37,162 bases of DNA, taken from the NCBI RefSeq assembly GCF_000003815.2, contig NC_049991.1:182583-219744 (forward strand). Reading direction: 5' to 3'. Shown here piece by piece: positions 1 through 13,000 of this stretch (position 1 is its first letter; every line of letters begins with the position of its first letter). The position numbers and the translations under genes are program-made. This stretch comes from Branchiostoma floridae (taxonomy: Eukaryota; Chordata; Leptocardii; Amphioxiformes; Branchiostomatidae). A model generated the notes under the pieces. That model did no database searches and had not been told where the DNA came from. It saw only the letters and a list, made by a program, of their open reading frames with translations.

Positions 1-114
1 AGTGAAGTCTTAACATCTGAAACAATCATTCAAATATTCCAAATCTGTAGGTATTATCACAAATCTAATTGTCTAGTAATATTAACAACATTATCTAATA
101 CAAACCATACTCAC

Positions 115-911
115 ATTACCTTCTGTCCAACCTGTCTATTACAAATCTCTATTCATTCCAAACACACCAACCTTCTGTCCCACCTGTTACACACCTCTAC
201 TCACTCCAATCACACCCACCTTCCACCAGTTACACACCTCTACTCACTCCAATCACACCCACCTTCTGTCCCACCAGTTACACACCTCTACTCACTCCAA
301 CCACACCCACCTTCTGTCCCACCAGTTACACACCTCTACTCACTCCAATCACACCCACCTTCTGTACCACCAGTTACACACCTCTACTCACTCCAATCAC
401 ACCCACCTTCTGTCCCACCAGTTACACACCTCTACTCACTCCAATCACACCCACCTTCTGTCCCACCAGTTACACACCTCTACTCACTCCAAACACACCA
501 ACCTTCTGTACCACCTGCCTGTTACACACCTCTACTCACTCCAAACACACCAACCTTCTGTCCCACCTGTTACACACCTCTACTCACTCCAAACACACCC
601 ACCTTCTGTCCCACCAGTTACACACCCCTACTCACTCCAAACACACCAACCTTCTGTACCACCTGCCTGTTACACACCTCTACTCACTCCAAACACACCC
701 ACCTTCTGTCCCACCTGTTACACACCTCTACTCACTCCAAACACACCCACCTTCTGTCCCACCTGTTACACACCTCCACTCACTTCAACCACACCACCTT
801 CTGTCCCACCTGCCTGTTACACACCTCTACTCACTCCAAACACAACCACCCTCTGTCCCACCTGTTACACACCTCTACTCACTTCAACCACACCACCTTC
901 TGTCCCACCTG
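115..911 (-). repeat. 48-bp minisatellite carrying the POLG2 exon 8 donor
   Basis: About 16 units of roughly 48 bp (some 44-52). Read on the gene strand, each unit holds GTGGGACAGAAGGTGG, then a GTGAGT donor motif preceded by GGA or GAA, then GTGTGTAACAG. The exon-proximal end of the array overlaps the last bases of exon 8 and its true donor, so each unit repeats an exon end plus 5' splice site. Most units near the exon have CAG before GTGGGA, while those beyond about 500 have CTG. Confidence 0.93.
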
Positions 912-1022
912 TCTGCTGTTAATCTGTGTGAGCCCATCCAGGAGGTATGTCAGACAGGCCCGCTCCAGGTAAGTCTCCATCTCTAACACATGTGGCACCA
1001 CAGTCTTCCTGCCATCCTTCCC
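883..1022 (-). CDS. POLG2: POLG2 exon 8, last exon in the window
   Basis: Encodes GKDGRKTVVPHVLEMETYLE, RACLTYLLDGLTQINSRQ and VGQKVVWL plus AA. GKDGRKTVVPHVL matches human GRDGRKNVVPCVL. KVVWL plus AA leading into a Lys codon fits the conserved KVLKLHP segment, so I place the donor at AA-GTGAGT (881-882) rather than at CAG-GTGGGA 26 bases earlier. The end of this exon and its donor are the seed of the minisatellite at 115-911. Confidence 0.82.
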
Positions 1023-4000
1023 CTGCCAGTGGGATCAAGGCTCACTTGTAATTATGATACCAAAGATACCTTCCATTCACTTGTTAGTGATATCTGCCAC
1101 TTTGAAAAACAGTGTGTTTGAGAAATTTCCAGTGCAACATTCACCAGACATGCATAGTTTAGATATACAGGAGTTCCTGCATATGTAGGATAATGCAGGT
1201 AATATTGGAGATGTGCATGTATCACTGTACTGGGTGACCCTCATACATACATTACAGCAGTGACCTTGGCATATATGTATATGATAGTCACATGTATTAC
1301 ATACACATATCAATGATTGCTCAGTCCAGTTTGAGAGAAAGTGCATACCTCAGTAAGTATGAACAATGTACAAAAATACTTTTCTAAACCATTTCTCACA
1401 AAAACATAGCTTTTGAACTCACTGCAAAACATAAGATACGTAAAATATATTTGGGACATTCATTAACTTACAAGACACTCAAAGAGTCTGATGCATTCCG
1501 TTCCTCTCTCCTACATGTAACGTTACAGGGTAGGAAAATGCAAGAGTTGAAGAAAGGGGAGAAACAGGAGAGTGATGAGACTTACCTGGTACGACAATCC
1601 TGTCTTCTTCTCTAGATCTAACAAGTCACTGTCATATCTCAGGCTTATTCTCTCCACAGTGTCTACCCCCCAGGGGAAGGTAAACTGAATATTGACTGTA
1701 GGGTAAGTCATGTCTGTTTCAGTGTCCACTACTGAGAATGATGAGGGGCTGCTGGCAAACTGTGGAACAGCGGAAAGTTTAGTAAGACATAAATTTATCA
1801 TAATCTTCATACAATGTATATGTACAGAAGTGGGCTCAGCAGGACATACATTCTTACATAACATATCGGCTGATATAGACCAATTGAATGGAAGATTTAA
1901 TGGAAAAAAAAAATCTCTTCAGTAGAGGCACGGTCAGGCATTAAGATCATTTGGCCAGGCTGAAACATTAAGTGAAATGAATGGAATAAAAAATTGGTAT
2001 TCTCCTGAGGAGTTCTGGTCCGATTTTTCTTTGGGACTTAATTTGGGAAAACAATTTTTTCCACTTAGACGGATTCTTTTCCACTCATGCCTACCAAGTA
2101 ACAGGTGAGAAACATTGTCCTATCTGCAGAGGAAAGGTAAAATACTACACACATTACCTTTCTCCACCACTGCATTCTTTGTCGTTGATACAAGTCAAAC
2201 CATGCACCAGACTTCTTAGGTGGGACAAAAAACAGCATGGACATGGCTGTCATCTCTCTGGCACTACACATAAAGGAACAAAAACAGCATGGACATGGCT
2301 GTCATATCTCTGGCACTACACATAAAGGAACAAAAACAGCATGGACATGGCTGTCATATCTCTGTCACTACACATAAAGGAACAAAAACAGCATGGACAT
2401 GGCTGTCATATCTCTGTCACTACACATAAAGGAACAAAAACAGCATGGACATGGCTGTCATATCTCTGTCACTACACATAAAGGAACAAAAACAGCATGG
2501 ACATGGCTGCCATATCTCTGTCACTACGGAACAAATACAGCATGGACATGGCTGTCATATCTCTGTCACTACACATAAAGGAACAAAAACAGCATGGACA
2601 TGGCTGTCATATCTCTGTCACTACACATAAAGGAACAAAAACAGCATGGACATGGCTGGCTACGGTCATATAGAACAGATCCCAATTGCAATCAATTCAT
2701 TATAGGTTCTAGTTGTCCTAGTGCAGTTGGTAATCGCATTGCCAAGTAGAATCATCTAGTAGAATCAAGGATTGTCCTTAAGGGTAGATCCCAATTCCAA
2801 TCTCTCCTGGGGAAAGTCCACGATTGGACTGAATCCCAATCTTCACTGTGACATTACATGTCTAATGTTACCATGTTCAAATGGCCACCTTCTTCTTTCA
2901 GTTCACTCTCACAATCTAAGATTGAAATGTGATGTACCCCACACGAAATAAAATGACTGACTTGAAATGAAAAGGCAATTGCAATGTGCTGCAAGTTAAA
3001 GAAGGCGTAGAAAGTTTCCATGATAATGGTCATCACCGGTCCATGCCAGGTTAACGATGAAACCAAAGTAGTCTACATTAGGGCTGCATATCAGGTACAG
3101 GTTCAGGTGCCGAAGATTAGGTACAGGTCCAGACCATGTGTTATTCTGAACTTCTCCGATAATCACAGAAACACAATTCAGTCTGGAAAAAACTGCTTCT
3201 TGGAAATTATCTAGCTAATTGTCTTACCTGCTGACAGAGGATCCCTCCAAAGTTATACCCCAGAATGGGAGAGGAACTACTCAACTGCCCTGAACGATCT
3301 GTTTTCTACTAGTTACACCAAGGAGGTTATAATTATCCTGTCCCATTTGTTGCAAATTAAAGATATACTTGGTATAAATCTAAACTCAGCACAAAAAGTT
3401 TGGAATATCAACTTTGGTTGATCATATTTCAGATATTTCTATATCAATTTCAAATGTGTTATAACGTTATATCAATTAAAAGCTTGTGTGATTCCTTTTC
3501 CTATGGTATCAAACTCATTATGATTATAAACCCATGAAACGAGCAACAGGCCTGCTTACGTGATTACTTACTTACTTATCCTCTTCGTCCCTGGTGAGAC
3601 ATATAAGGCCATGACTTTTTTCCTCCATGTGGGTCGGTCCTGTGCAACCGTCTGTACTGACTTCCAGGAGAGACCCATGGACACCAGGTCATCTGACACT
3701 GTTCTCCTCCACATGGTTTTGGGTCTTCCTCTTTTTCTTTTACCATCAGGTCTCCAAGTTAGTGCAACTTTTGGAATTCTGTCGTCAGCCATTCTCAGAA
3801 GGCTGATTGTGCTACAGCTACTCTTCTCCTCACTGACCTGTTTGCTAAAATCGTTTGCTTACGTGATTGGGTCACCAAAATAAAGTGCCCAAATTTGCCT
3901 GCTTGTGTTAAACACAGTATCATCCTGCTGGTATAGGTGCGTGTGTCAGTGATCCAATCAACCCTTTTTTCACATCATGTTTGGTATACAGATGAACATA

Positions 4001-7000
4001 CAAGTTTGTTTTAGCACATTTGTGTAGAGTATATTTGCCCTTTTGGCATTTGAATGGCCGAATCAAAGTGTGGAGGCGGCAAGGAGAACTGCACATTGAC
4101 ACAGTTGGAGTGAGTAACTTTCAGAGTTTGGTGGTGGAGGCAGCGTCATGGTGTGGTGCGTAGAACCGCGTTAGGAAAAACAAGACTCGTCATCATTTCA
4201 GGCAACCTCAGTGTGGAGAGATATAGGAAAACCATCCTCCATATCCTACCCCTTCAATATTGGACCAAATGCCTTTCGGCAAGATTACAACACTCGTCCA
4301 CACAGAGCAAAGGCCATATTGCAAACTACCTCTAGGCCATACCAATTCAATTGATTGGTTCACGGATTCGCTCGCTCCTATTTTTTGGAAAAAAAACTAA
4401 AACCAAAAATTACCACTCAGCAAATTCTCACCATTAATGAAACCATTCACCAACTTTCTGGTGTTAGCAAATTGGCCTTTATATCATAAGCTCCTTAAAA
4501 TGTGGGTATTATTATTCCAGTTATATTTTTTATTCATGAAGAATGGGACAAACATAAAAACTGACACTACTTTTCAACGAACAGGAGTGGTGTTGTTACT
4601 GTACAGTAATAGTGTTTTTTTACTTTTTTCAAGCTGAAAACTTTTTTATATTGCAATCCATACATAGTATGGGATTGCAATATATTGTTATATTGCAATC
4701 CATACTACAGTATGGAATTGCAATATACTGTTTTTCCTTTGTTTCTCCTGTCAAAATCTTCAAATCGATTCAACTTTTTCATATAAATACTCTACTCAGA
4801 TGTGAAGAAAAAGAAAATTACACATGCTTTCTAATGATATATAATACATTGAAATAGATGCAGAAACAACGGAAATACGATCAACTAAAGTTGATATTCC
4901 AAACTTTTTGTGTCAAGTTTATATAGATACAGTACCAGTATTTTCTGATCCAGTACTTTGGACCTGCACCAACAGTACATTACATTACTGGTACACAGTC
5001 ATAGCCTACATGTACCTCAGTCTACATTTTGTATATTTCATACATTACATAATGGCAAAGCTGCTGTTGTCTGCACCTGTATAAAAACCTCTCCTCATGA
5101 GCTGCAGTCCTGGCGAAACACCTGCCCACTTCAGCCAGACCAAAGGGAAGCTTGTTATTCAGCAGCTGTAGACTGGAGTGGTAGTGGGACAGGACACCTG
5201 GCACATTACACAGAACAGCCATGTAAAAGCATTCAACAAGCATCTTTATAACATGTAGATCTCATAACGTGCCTGTTCAGGCCAACTCGCTCAGGATGTG
5301 GGCTAAGTTGCAGATCAAGGATCTAAAGAACACCAGTCCAGTGACACACCACCCTACTTTATAAGGTACTTTATACCCATAAACTATCAAAGTCTACTCA
5401 TTACATTTGCTACAGGGCATTCTTTCATCTTAATAGATAAGGTATATAGTTGGGTAGTCAACGTGCTTACACACTGTCAGGGTTATAAGAGTTTTATGGG
5501 GTGACATACCCTTTCAAGGCTGACATACCCATCTAAATGGTGTGGTACAATTCTGATTCCTGCCCAGAAGAAAGGGAGCCATATGTTAAAAAAGCCTGTC
5601 CCTTTCTAAATCCTGAAAAAAATTTGATAAGGAAATTTCTATTAGTGAAAAAGGTTTTGGGGGACAACCATCTGGCAACATATTTCCACCATGAGTCCTC
5701 GCAAGGGATCCTATTGAATCCACAAATTAGTCCTGATGATGAAATTTCCATTAGTGAAAATATACACATTCAGCTTGATTTGGGGGTTTCAGCTTCTTTC
5801 ATTGTGGGGTCGTCGCCCACACAAACTATTGTTTGTGCAGCGACCGCCCCACTGCCCCCACTGTGCTGCTGGCAGTGTGCAGTTAGGGACTGTACGATAT
5901 TTATCGGGGGGGGAGGGATGGTGCATTGGAAGTCGGATCAAAAATTTTTTTGATGGCCCTCCCCCCCATCTCAAAAAAATCTAACGTGACCCTCCCCCTC
6001 CACCTCAAAAAAATCAACATGGCCCTCCCCCCGACAGGCATAATCAAACGGGTGGAAAAACAACCGATAAAATAATCTTAATATAGACGTCAGGGCACAA
6101 GGGCGCCAGTGTTCTCGCCAGTGTTCTCGCCAATTTTTTTTAACAGCGTCGGGGCAGGGATCCGGGGGCATGCTCCCCCCGGGAAAATTTGGATTTTCAA
6201 ACCCTCTAAAACAGAATTTCCTGCAATTTGAGAGGAAAATTATTCCCTCGAGATTGGATGCGGGTTGCCTTTTTTACTCCCGTTTTTCAGTAATCGACGT
6301 CCGCCCTCCCCACAAAATATGTTATAACTATAAGCTCGGGGAATCAGCAGTCTGTGATCTGGCCCAGGTATTATTTGTCCAGTCATGTCTATATGAAAAT
6401 TTTGGGTTTTTGATGCTTCCAAACAGGGCTCTAGCCAGTGAGTTTGTCAGCCCATGGAAAAATCCTGCCAATTTTTTTCCGACATTGAATAAAGAATGCC
6501 TACCTCGTGCGATTGATGTTGCGCCCTCCCGCATCAAATGCTAGTAGTTTTTCCAGAGATGAAATAACGGCGCCATCACACCTTGTGTTTTTTTTTTCTA
6601 TTTTGCCCGATGATTTTACTAAAATTTATCATTTATCGAATCGGTCGGGTTTTACAAGGCCGCGCCGTCATTTTCCACGAGCGTGCGTTTGTTTCGTGCG
6701 ACCTCAGGTAACCCCGTTTTCGGCGTGAAATCTTTGGCTCACCGCTGGATTTCTTTTTACATAGAGACCAAGAACGTTATACATTATACAAAGGACGGTG
6801 ATCTGCTGCGTCTTTGGCAGTGATCAGTGCCGGTGTAGTCTTGAAGGAGTAGCCAGAAAAGACGTCCCAACGTGCTGGGCGCTGCGATCGACAGTCCTTC
6901 TGGGGAGGGGGGCGTGCCGCGCCATGTACAACGGACGCCAATGCCAGTGCACAGCCGACTCGATCAACGCTTGACAACAATATTGCGGCCCCTTTCCTGC

Positions 7001-10000
7001 CGCAAATTTTGTCCTTTTGAAACAAAAGAAATGTTGTAAATAAAAAATAAAGTGTATAGTTTTGGATTCTTCACACTTTTGTAACTTAAATATTTGGGGA
7101 AACTCAGCCGAGCCGGGTGCGTCTTTCCAGAAAAAAATAAGTCCGGAGACGGAATGACGTATGCCTGGCGGGAACGCTGGTCCAGGGCAGCGCCACTTTG
7201 GGGGACCTAGGGGGGCGAAGCCCCCCGGAAGCTCTTGCATTTTAGGCTATTCAGAAGGCTTATTTTATCAGTTTTAGGGCCATGTCAAGATATCAAAACA
7301 AAAAATAGTATAAACAATTCTTTCAAAAAAATTAACATGGCCCTCCCCCTATCTGAAAAAAAATTAACATGGCCCTCCCCCCACCTCAAAAAAAATTAAC
7401 ATGGCCCTCCCCCCCTAACGCACCAGCCCTCCCCCCCTGATAAATATCGTACAGTCCCTTATTACCAAGGTCTTCCAACAGCCTCTACCATATATCATAT
7501 GGAGAGTCCCTTACCTGTGGAGTTCCTCAAAGTACCCAGCTGGGCCCATTGATAGTCATAGCCATGTTTAATCAGGGCTTAAAGGGGCATTCCACTCCAG
7601 AAGGGAGTATTGTTTTCCAATAGATAATGTGTCAATGAATACATAATCAGCCGACTTTTGTGGAATTTACCTTGGGATGAATTACGTGATGTGTGTTTTA
7701 TAAAACAATAAATGACACTCACTAAACCCATGCAGACCCTACCCATGCATTCCCTATAGCTATACGCATAGACACTTTGTTTATCGTACATATTTTCGGA
7801 ATAAATGAGGTACGCTAAGCACACCCAGAAGGCAAATTGCTCATAAGATAGCAAAGAATACAAGAACAAGACGAGATTTCTTAGCGAACCTGAAATTAGT
7901 TTTGTAACCTTACCTAAAAGTTTTGCATTGTATTCAGCCATAGGATTAATTCAATTAGAGGGTACTTGGGGAGTTTAGTAGAACATTGAATGCTTTTGAG
8001 GCATGTGGAGCAACTGGGTACTTTATCGTATAATGTGAAGTAGTATGCAGTTATCACTTCTTAAAATTGATATCAATCGGAAAATAACACTCCCGTGTGG
8101 AGTGGAATGCCCCTTTAAGATCATGTATACCTGCACAGATCGATGCAAGTGGCATTCCAATTCACCTGACAATCAAAGTCTATACCTGCACAACTTATTG
8201 TCTATTCTTTTCAGTCAACCAACAGACACTGTTTAAGTGTTAGATGGTGGAACTGGTACCTGGAATCTGCTACATAACAGGAAGCTACTAAACAGGTCTG
8301 GACATTCACATACCATGGTGGAGAGACTGGCTGAACTGGGGGCGTACAGTCTGCATGGCTTCTTCCACTGTCTCACCATACAGTCTACATCAACATATGT
8401 CTGTTAGAAGTAGCTACAGACAGTCATTTTCTAACTTTGTTATTCAATAGACAAGGGTACAGATAGATTTGTATTGAATTACATTTCAAAACTGACTATA
8501 AATTTAACTAATAAATAAATAAATCATTAATGACAGATCTGGTATACCTACAGTAACTACTGCTAGCGATACTCAACCTTGTCAGTCAAAATAATGATGA
8601 AAGATACTAGCCGTATTTACTTGAATAAATACGCACCCCAATTAAAATACTGTAAGGCTACTTACTTCCGGGGTGTCTTTAGATTCGCGGTATTTGCAGA
8701 GACCTTCGTGCCGCAAATCTACTTCTCCGCGGATGTGTTTGGTGCAAATGTGCCCCCCTCCCCAAATGCCGACCAACCTCGAGATACTAAGTACTTGTAA
8801 GATAAAAGCAAGGAGTGATGTAAAAGCAACACACATTCGATCATCGCAAATTTTTCGTTAATATTTTCATTAGATTTTCATGCTACTAGTACTTAGTATC
8901 ATTTTCCCACACATCGTCCATCGCGAATCTGAAGACCGCGTGGATTGGTCATTTGACCGAAACCGTGGATTTTAGGCGCCGCGGATCTAAAGAGACTTAC
9001 AGTATGCACCCCTGATTTCAGGGCAAGTCTCAGACAGATCTGTGGGACTGCAAGGTAAAAAGAAGTTTCCCAACATATTCAAATAGAATTACCGGGGTCA
9101 TCGGTTTCACTGGACAAAGTTAAAATCTTGAACATAGAGCCAGACTTTTTCGCTAGAGGGATCAAAGAAGCCATCTTCATCAGAGCTTTACAACAATCCC
9201 TGAACAGAGACGGTGGGCGTCATAAACTTCCTGCAACTTATGATCCACTGCTTACTGAGTCACATGTTCTATCTGTATAACGTGATGTCATGACAGCAGT
9301 GGATTGTTCATTCCTTGACAAAGACTGGTGCTGTTCAGTCAAAAATTTGGGTGAGTCCAATTTTTGTGTTGGAAATTACAGTTTAACTAGTTCAATAGTT
9401 CAATGCATGTTCAAAATTGGTCGAGAAGTAGTGCATACTCTCATGTCCCTAATAAACATAGCCTCCGGAATAAACATACCCCCCGGACAAATCGTCAATA
9501 TCTAATAAACGTACCCCCCGGAATAAACATACCCCCCGGAAAATTACCAAATTGACATGTATTTAATTGTGACCATGCTACATCTGTCCAAAGAAAAGGA
9601 GATGATAAGCAGGTAGGTCTTTTTATTCATTTATGCCTAAGAACCACATCAGATAGTTCTATAAGGCCCCGTTCATGATACAAAAAATGAAACGGTTCTA
9701 TCGGTTACTATCGGTTAGGCCAGCTGAAACGGATACGTTTTGTCATCATGGACGGTCCGAAACGGATCTGAAGCGATAGGAAACGGTTTGTTCGGAACCT
9801 CCTCGCGAGGTAGTATTGAAACGGTTTCTTCCTTATCCGGAATTGCGAATTTGCATGATGAACGCAAAAGCGGCGCGATCCGTTTTACATCCGGGCATGT
9901 GCGTTCATATTTGGTGGCGCCACGGGGGAAAAGTACAATTTTTAACTTGTCATTCGGGTGTTTCGGCCGCGTTTTCAATCGTACGATTCGTTTCTATAAT

Positions 10001-13000
10001 CGGGCCGCCTCCTGGTCGACTGAGGAGCTAGCAGTCCTGATATCGCAAGGGGAATGTGTCAGGAGATCCAGTGGAAATGTCATAGCATGGCATATATCGG
10101 GACCACAATGTTTTCAGAGGCATTTCCAAGGTCATAACAGAACCCAGCTTGGAATTCAGTAAGACGTTGGTTCAATTACGATCAAAGACCAATAATCTGA
10201 CACAGAAGTACAAGTTTGGGCAAAATCACAACAACCTCAGGGGTCAGAGGTCGCATTACCTTGCCTTTTCAAGGAACTGAAACGGTTTGCAAGTTTGCAT
10301 CGTGAACGCAAAATGCAAACCGTTTCCTGTCGTTTGCTGTCGGATTTCCAGGCCTAACCGATAGAACCGTTTCATTTTTTGCATCATGAACGGGGCCTAA
10401 ATGATGAGCAGAAGAACTATAGATATCTTGTTCGAATCATGATGTTTTCTCAATTTTTTAATAAAAGGTAAAAATTCGCAGTGAAACCTGCCTTAGGGGT
10501 CACCTGAGTATAGGGGCCACGTAACTGGCCATGCGGTCAGTTTTCGTCGGTCCCTTGGATTTTTCCCGTTGACCTAAGCATTAAGAAATAGTCTATAGCG
10601 GTCACCTGTCGAATGCGGTCACGGCCAGACGATTTTCAGTCCGGCCGCTATGCCAACACTGCCGTCACGGGCGCGTGGCCGCTGCGCTAAATAGTAAATT
10701 ATCCACGAGGGGATCACTTTTTTTTTTCTGTACTACATCAGCAAAATGTCAGTTCAACTTGAACTCTTTATGAAGGAGACATTGAATAAAGGAAACATTG
10801 TACAAAATTATGTGATTTTATGCGAAGTGTTGTTGAATTCACGTGGCGTTTTTTTCTCATCTCAGACTCTTTGCACTTCTACCCTTCTCTACATCGTCAT
10901 TTCTGTGCAGACTGGAAGGCTATATGGGCAGATTTTACAAATAGACCGTCCGTTCATGTATCTGATGTTTTAGGTTCTTGAAATGCATGTAAGCTGTCCC
11001 AATTTTCGTATTCCGCTGGCCAAAAATTTTCTTTGCGTTTTTCTCCAACATGGCGTCCCAGCAGCTGATAAACAAGCTAGTGGTCAGTGGATGACTCCAC
11101 TTTTACCAAGGTAAAATACCGCAACAAGATTTCTGATGTGTAGCATAAAATACAGTGATTACGGTATAAAAACGATTAAAATCTATTAAATGAAAGTTAT
11201 TTATGTGAAAACTAGACTAAGGTTGATTTTTGTCAAAGAAATAAGCCTACGTAGAGAAAGTTTTATTTCGACGTGACCATCTCGGCATAATGGCACATGC
11301 ATCTACAAAGGAAAGTTGTGGCGGTTTGATGCTTAGAAATGATTATGAACTTGCTGTTTTTACCGACGAATTCCTGTCGTTTGGGAGAATTTGCGGCGTC
11401 AAAACTCATATCACAAGGGAAACGAAGTTATAGTTGTTATTTTTACGTCCAGCATTTATTATGTGAACGAATCACTCTTCCGCCTTGCTGCCGAAAGCGC
11501 ATGGAACCACAAGACTGGCGGGAAATTCCTCGTGCAAGGTGCTGGTTTACGATGTAAACAGAGACTATAAACTACTACTAAATTAAAACTAAAAGTTATT
11601 TATGTAAAAATTGTATTTCAAAACGTCAGTGTAGTGTTTTATTTTCCCCCAAGAACATTTACTTCGTAGCGTCATAGCGAGATCGACCGAAATAACCGAA
11701 AGAGTACCGCGTACGCGTATACGCTCATGGAAATCCGCGCCGTTTCGCCCGAAAAATAGGGAATTTTGAGCAAAAATACCGCGGAAATATGGACAGAAAC
11801 CCCCAAAACTTCAATTCTTTAAGGGTCTTGGCTTAGTAAAGCCCCAATTTTCAGGAAAAAAAAATAAACGTACCGTCCAAAATAAGAACGTACCGGGTGG
11901 ATTGTGAGGCTGAAAAAAATAAACGTCCCGGTACGTTTATTTGGGACATGAGAGTACTTTATTTGAGTGTCTATATTTTACCTTTCAGTCCCACGGGTCT
12001 GTCTGAGTCTGAGACTAACCCCACATTTTAATTGGAGTGCGTACTTTATTCCAGAACATACAGTATTCATCTATAAACACATACACATGTAGACCAACAA
12101 TATAACATTACGTTTGTCTTCTAGGGAAACTGGAAAAGGAATTTGAAAAGCATTAGAGAATGACAGGTTATCTGCCATACCTGTGTGCATCCTGAGCAGG
12201 TAAACTTTTATAAAGGGCATTTTCTATCCCAAACACATTGTCCTGTGTTGTAACTATACTTTGCCACCTGGAATAAAATCAGAGAGAAATGGTACAGATG
12301 GATTATACTTATACACCAGATTCACATCTTCCTTAGGAAATCTTCACACTTTAATCAGCTTTGCTTAGATCTAGAAATAATATTATAGTGCATTGTATTT
12401 CTGTAAGAAAATGTAGTACTGTAAAAGCATTTAAGCCCATGCTGATTTGATTTCGTAGTCAGGAGAAAATTTACTGTTTGCGATGGTTTGGTGTCCCTAG
12501 GTCACGTGCTCAGAGCAACTGAATCACCACTCCTTATGAAGGTCGACGGATGTGCAACCAAAAATGTGAGGTGAGCAATTTTCTTGTGTTGAATGACAGT
12601 GAAAAACTTCAATATGGATTATACCAACACAGATGAGCTTTCATGTTTATATAAGTGTATACTAGTATATATTGGGGGATGGCTCAACTTCGATTCCTAC
12701 ATATTTATTATTATTACTAGCTGTAATAATACAGACGTAATATAGTGAAATGTCTGAAGCAAAGTGAATTGCTCAGAGGGAAGAATAATATTAAATCACT
12801 GACCATTCTGCCAGCAGGTTTCTCCTCAGCTCTGCTCCCAATGGCCCAAAGTTATACACTGTCTGTCCTGCTGTCTCTACCGCATACACATACCCATGGG
12901 CCTTACACAGCCTTACAAGTGCCTCCAACACAGATGCTGCAGACTTAGGAGATACCATGGCTCTGCAGCTCTGAAGGGTCTTATGACTTGATCCTGTTCA

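Larger units (their letters stand above)
3383..4919 (+). mobile_element. Tc1/mariner-type transposon, degenerate
   Basis: Terminal inverted repeats of about 60 bp (core CACAAAAAGTTTGGAATATC at the left, its complement at the right) are flanked by TA at 3381-3382 and 4920-4921. Inside are decayed transposase pieces (about 3980-4330): WYTDEH, GRIKVWRRQGELHI, GGGSVMVW, LVIISGNLSVERYRKTIL and NTRPHRAKA in shifting frames. These match the DDE region of Tc1 transposases. Stops and frameshifts show it is dead. A LINE tail sits inside it. It lies in POLG2 intron 5. Confidence 0.82.

Noticed and set aside
883-911. CAG-GTGGGA at 907-908 as the exon 8 donor
   Set aside because: It keeps frame, but it cuts off KVVWLK, which fits the conserved family segment, and GTGAGT further on is a much better donor.
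115-2664. CRISPR array
   Set aside because: The tandem units have no spacers, drift gradually and overlap splice junctions of a eukaryotic gene.
6824-7240. 138-codon minus-strand frame as a gene
   Set aside because: Lies wholly inside a TIR element, with Pro/Arg-rich low-complexity composition and no recognised motif.
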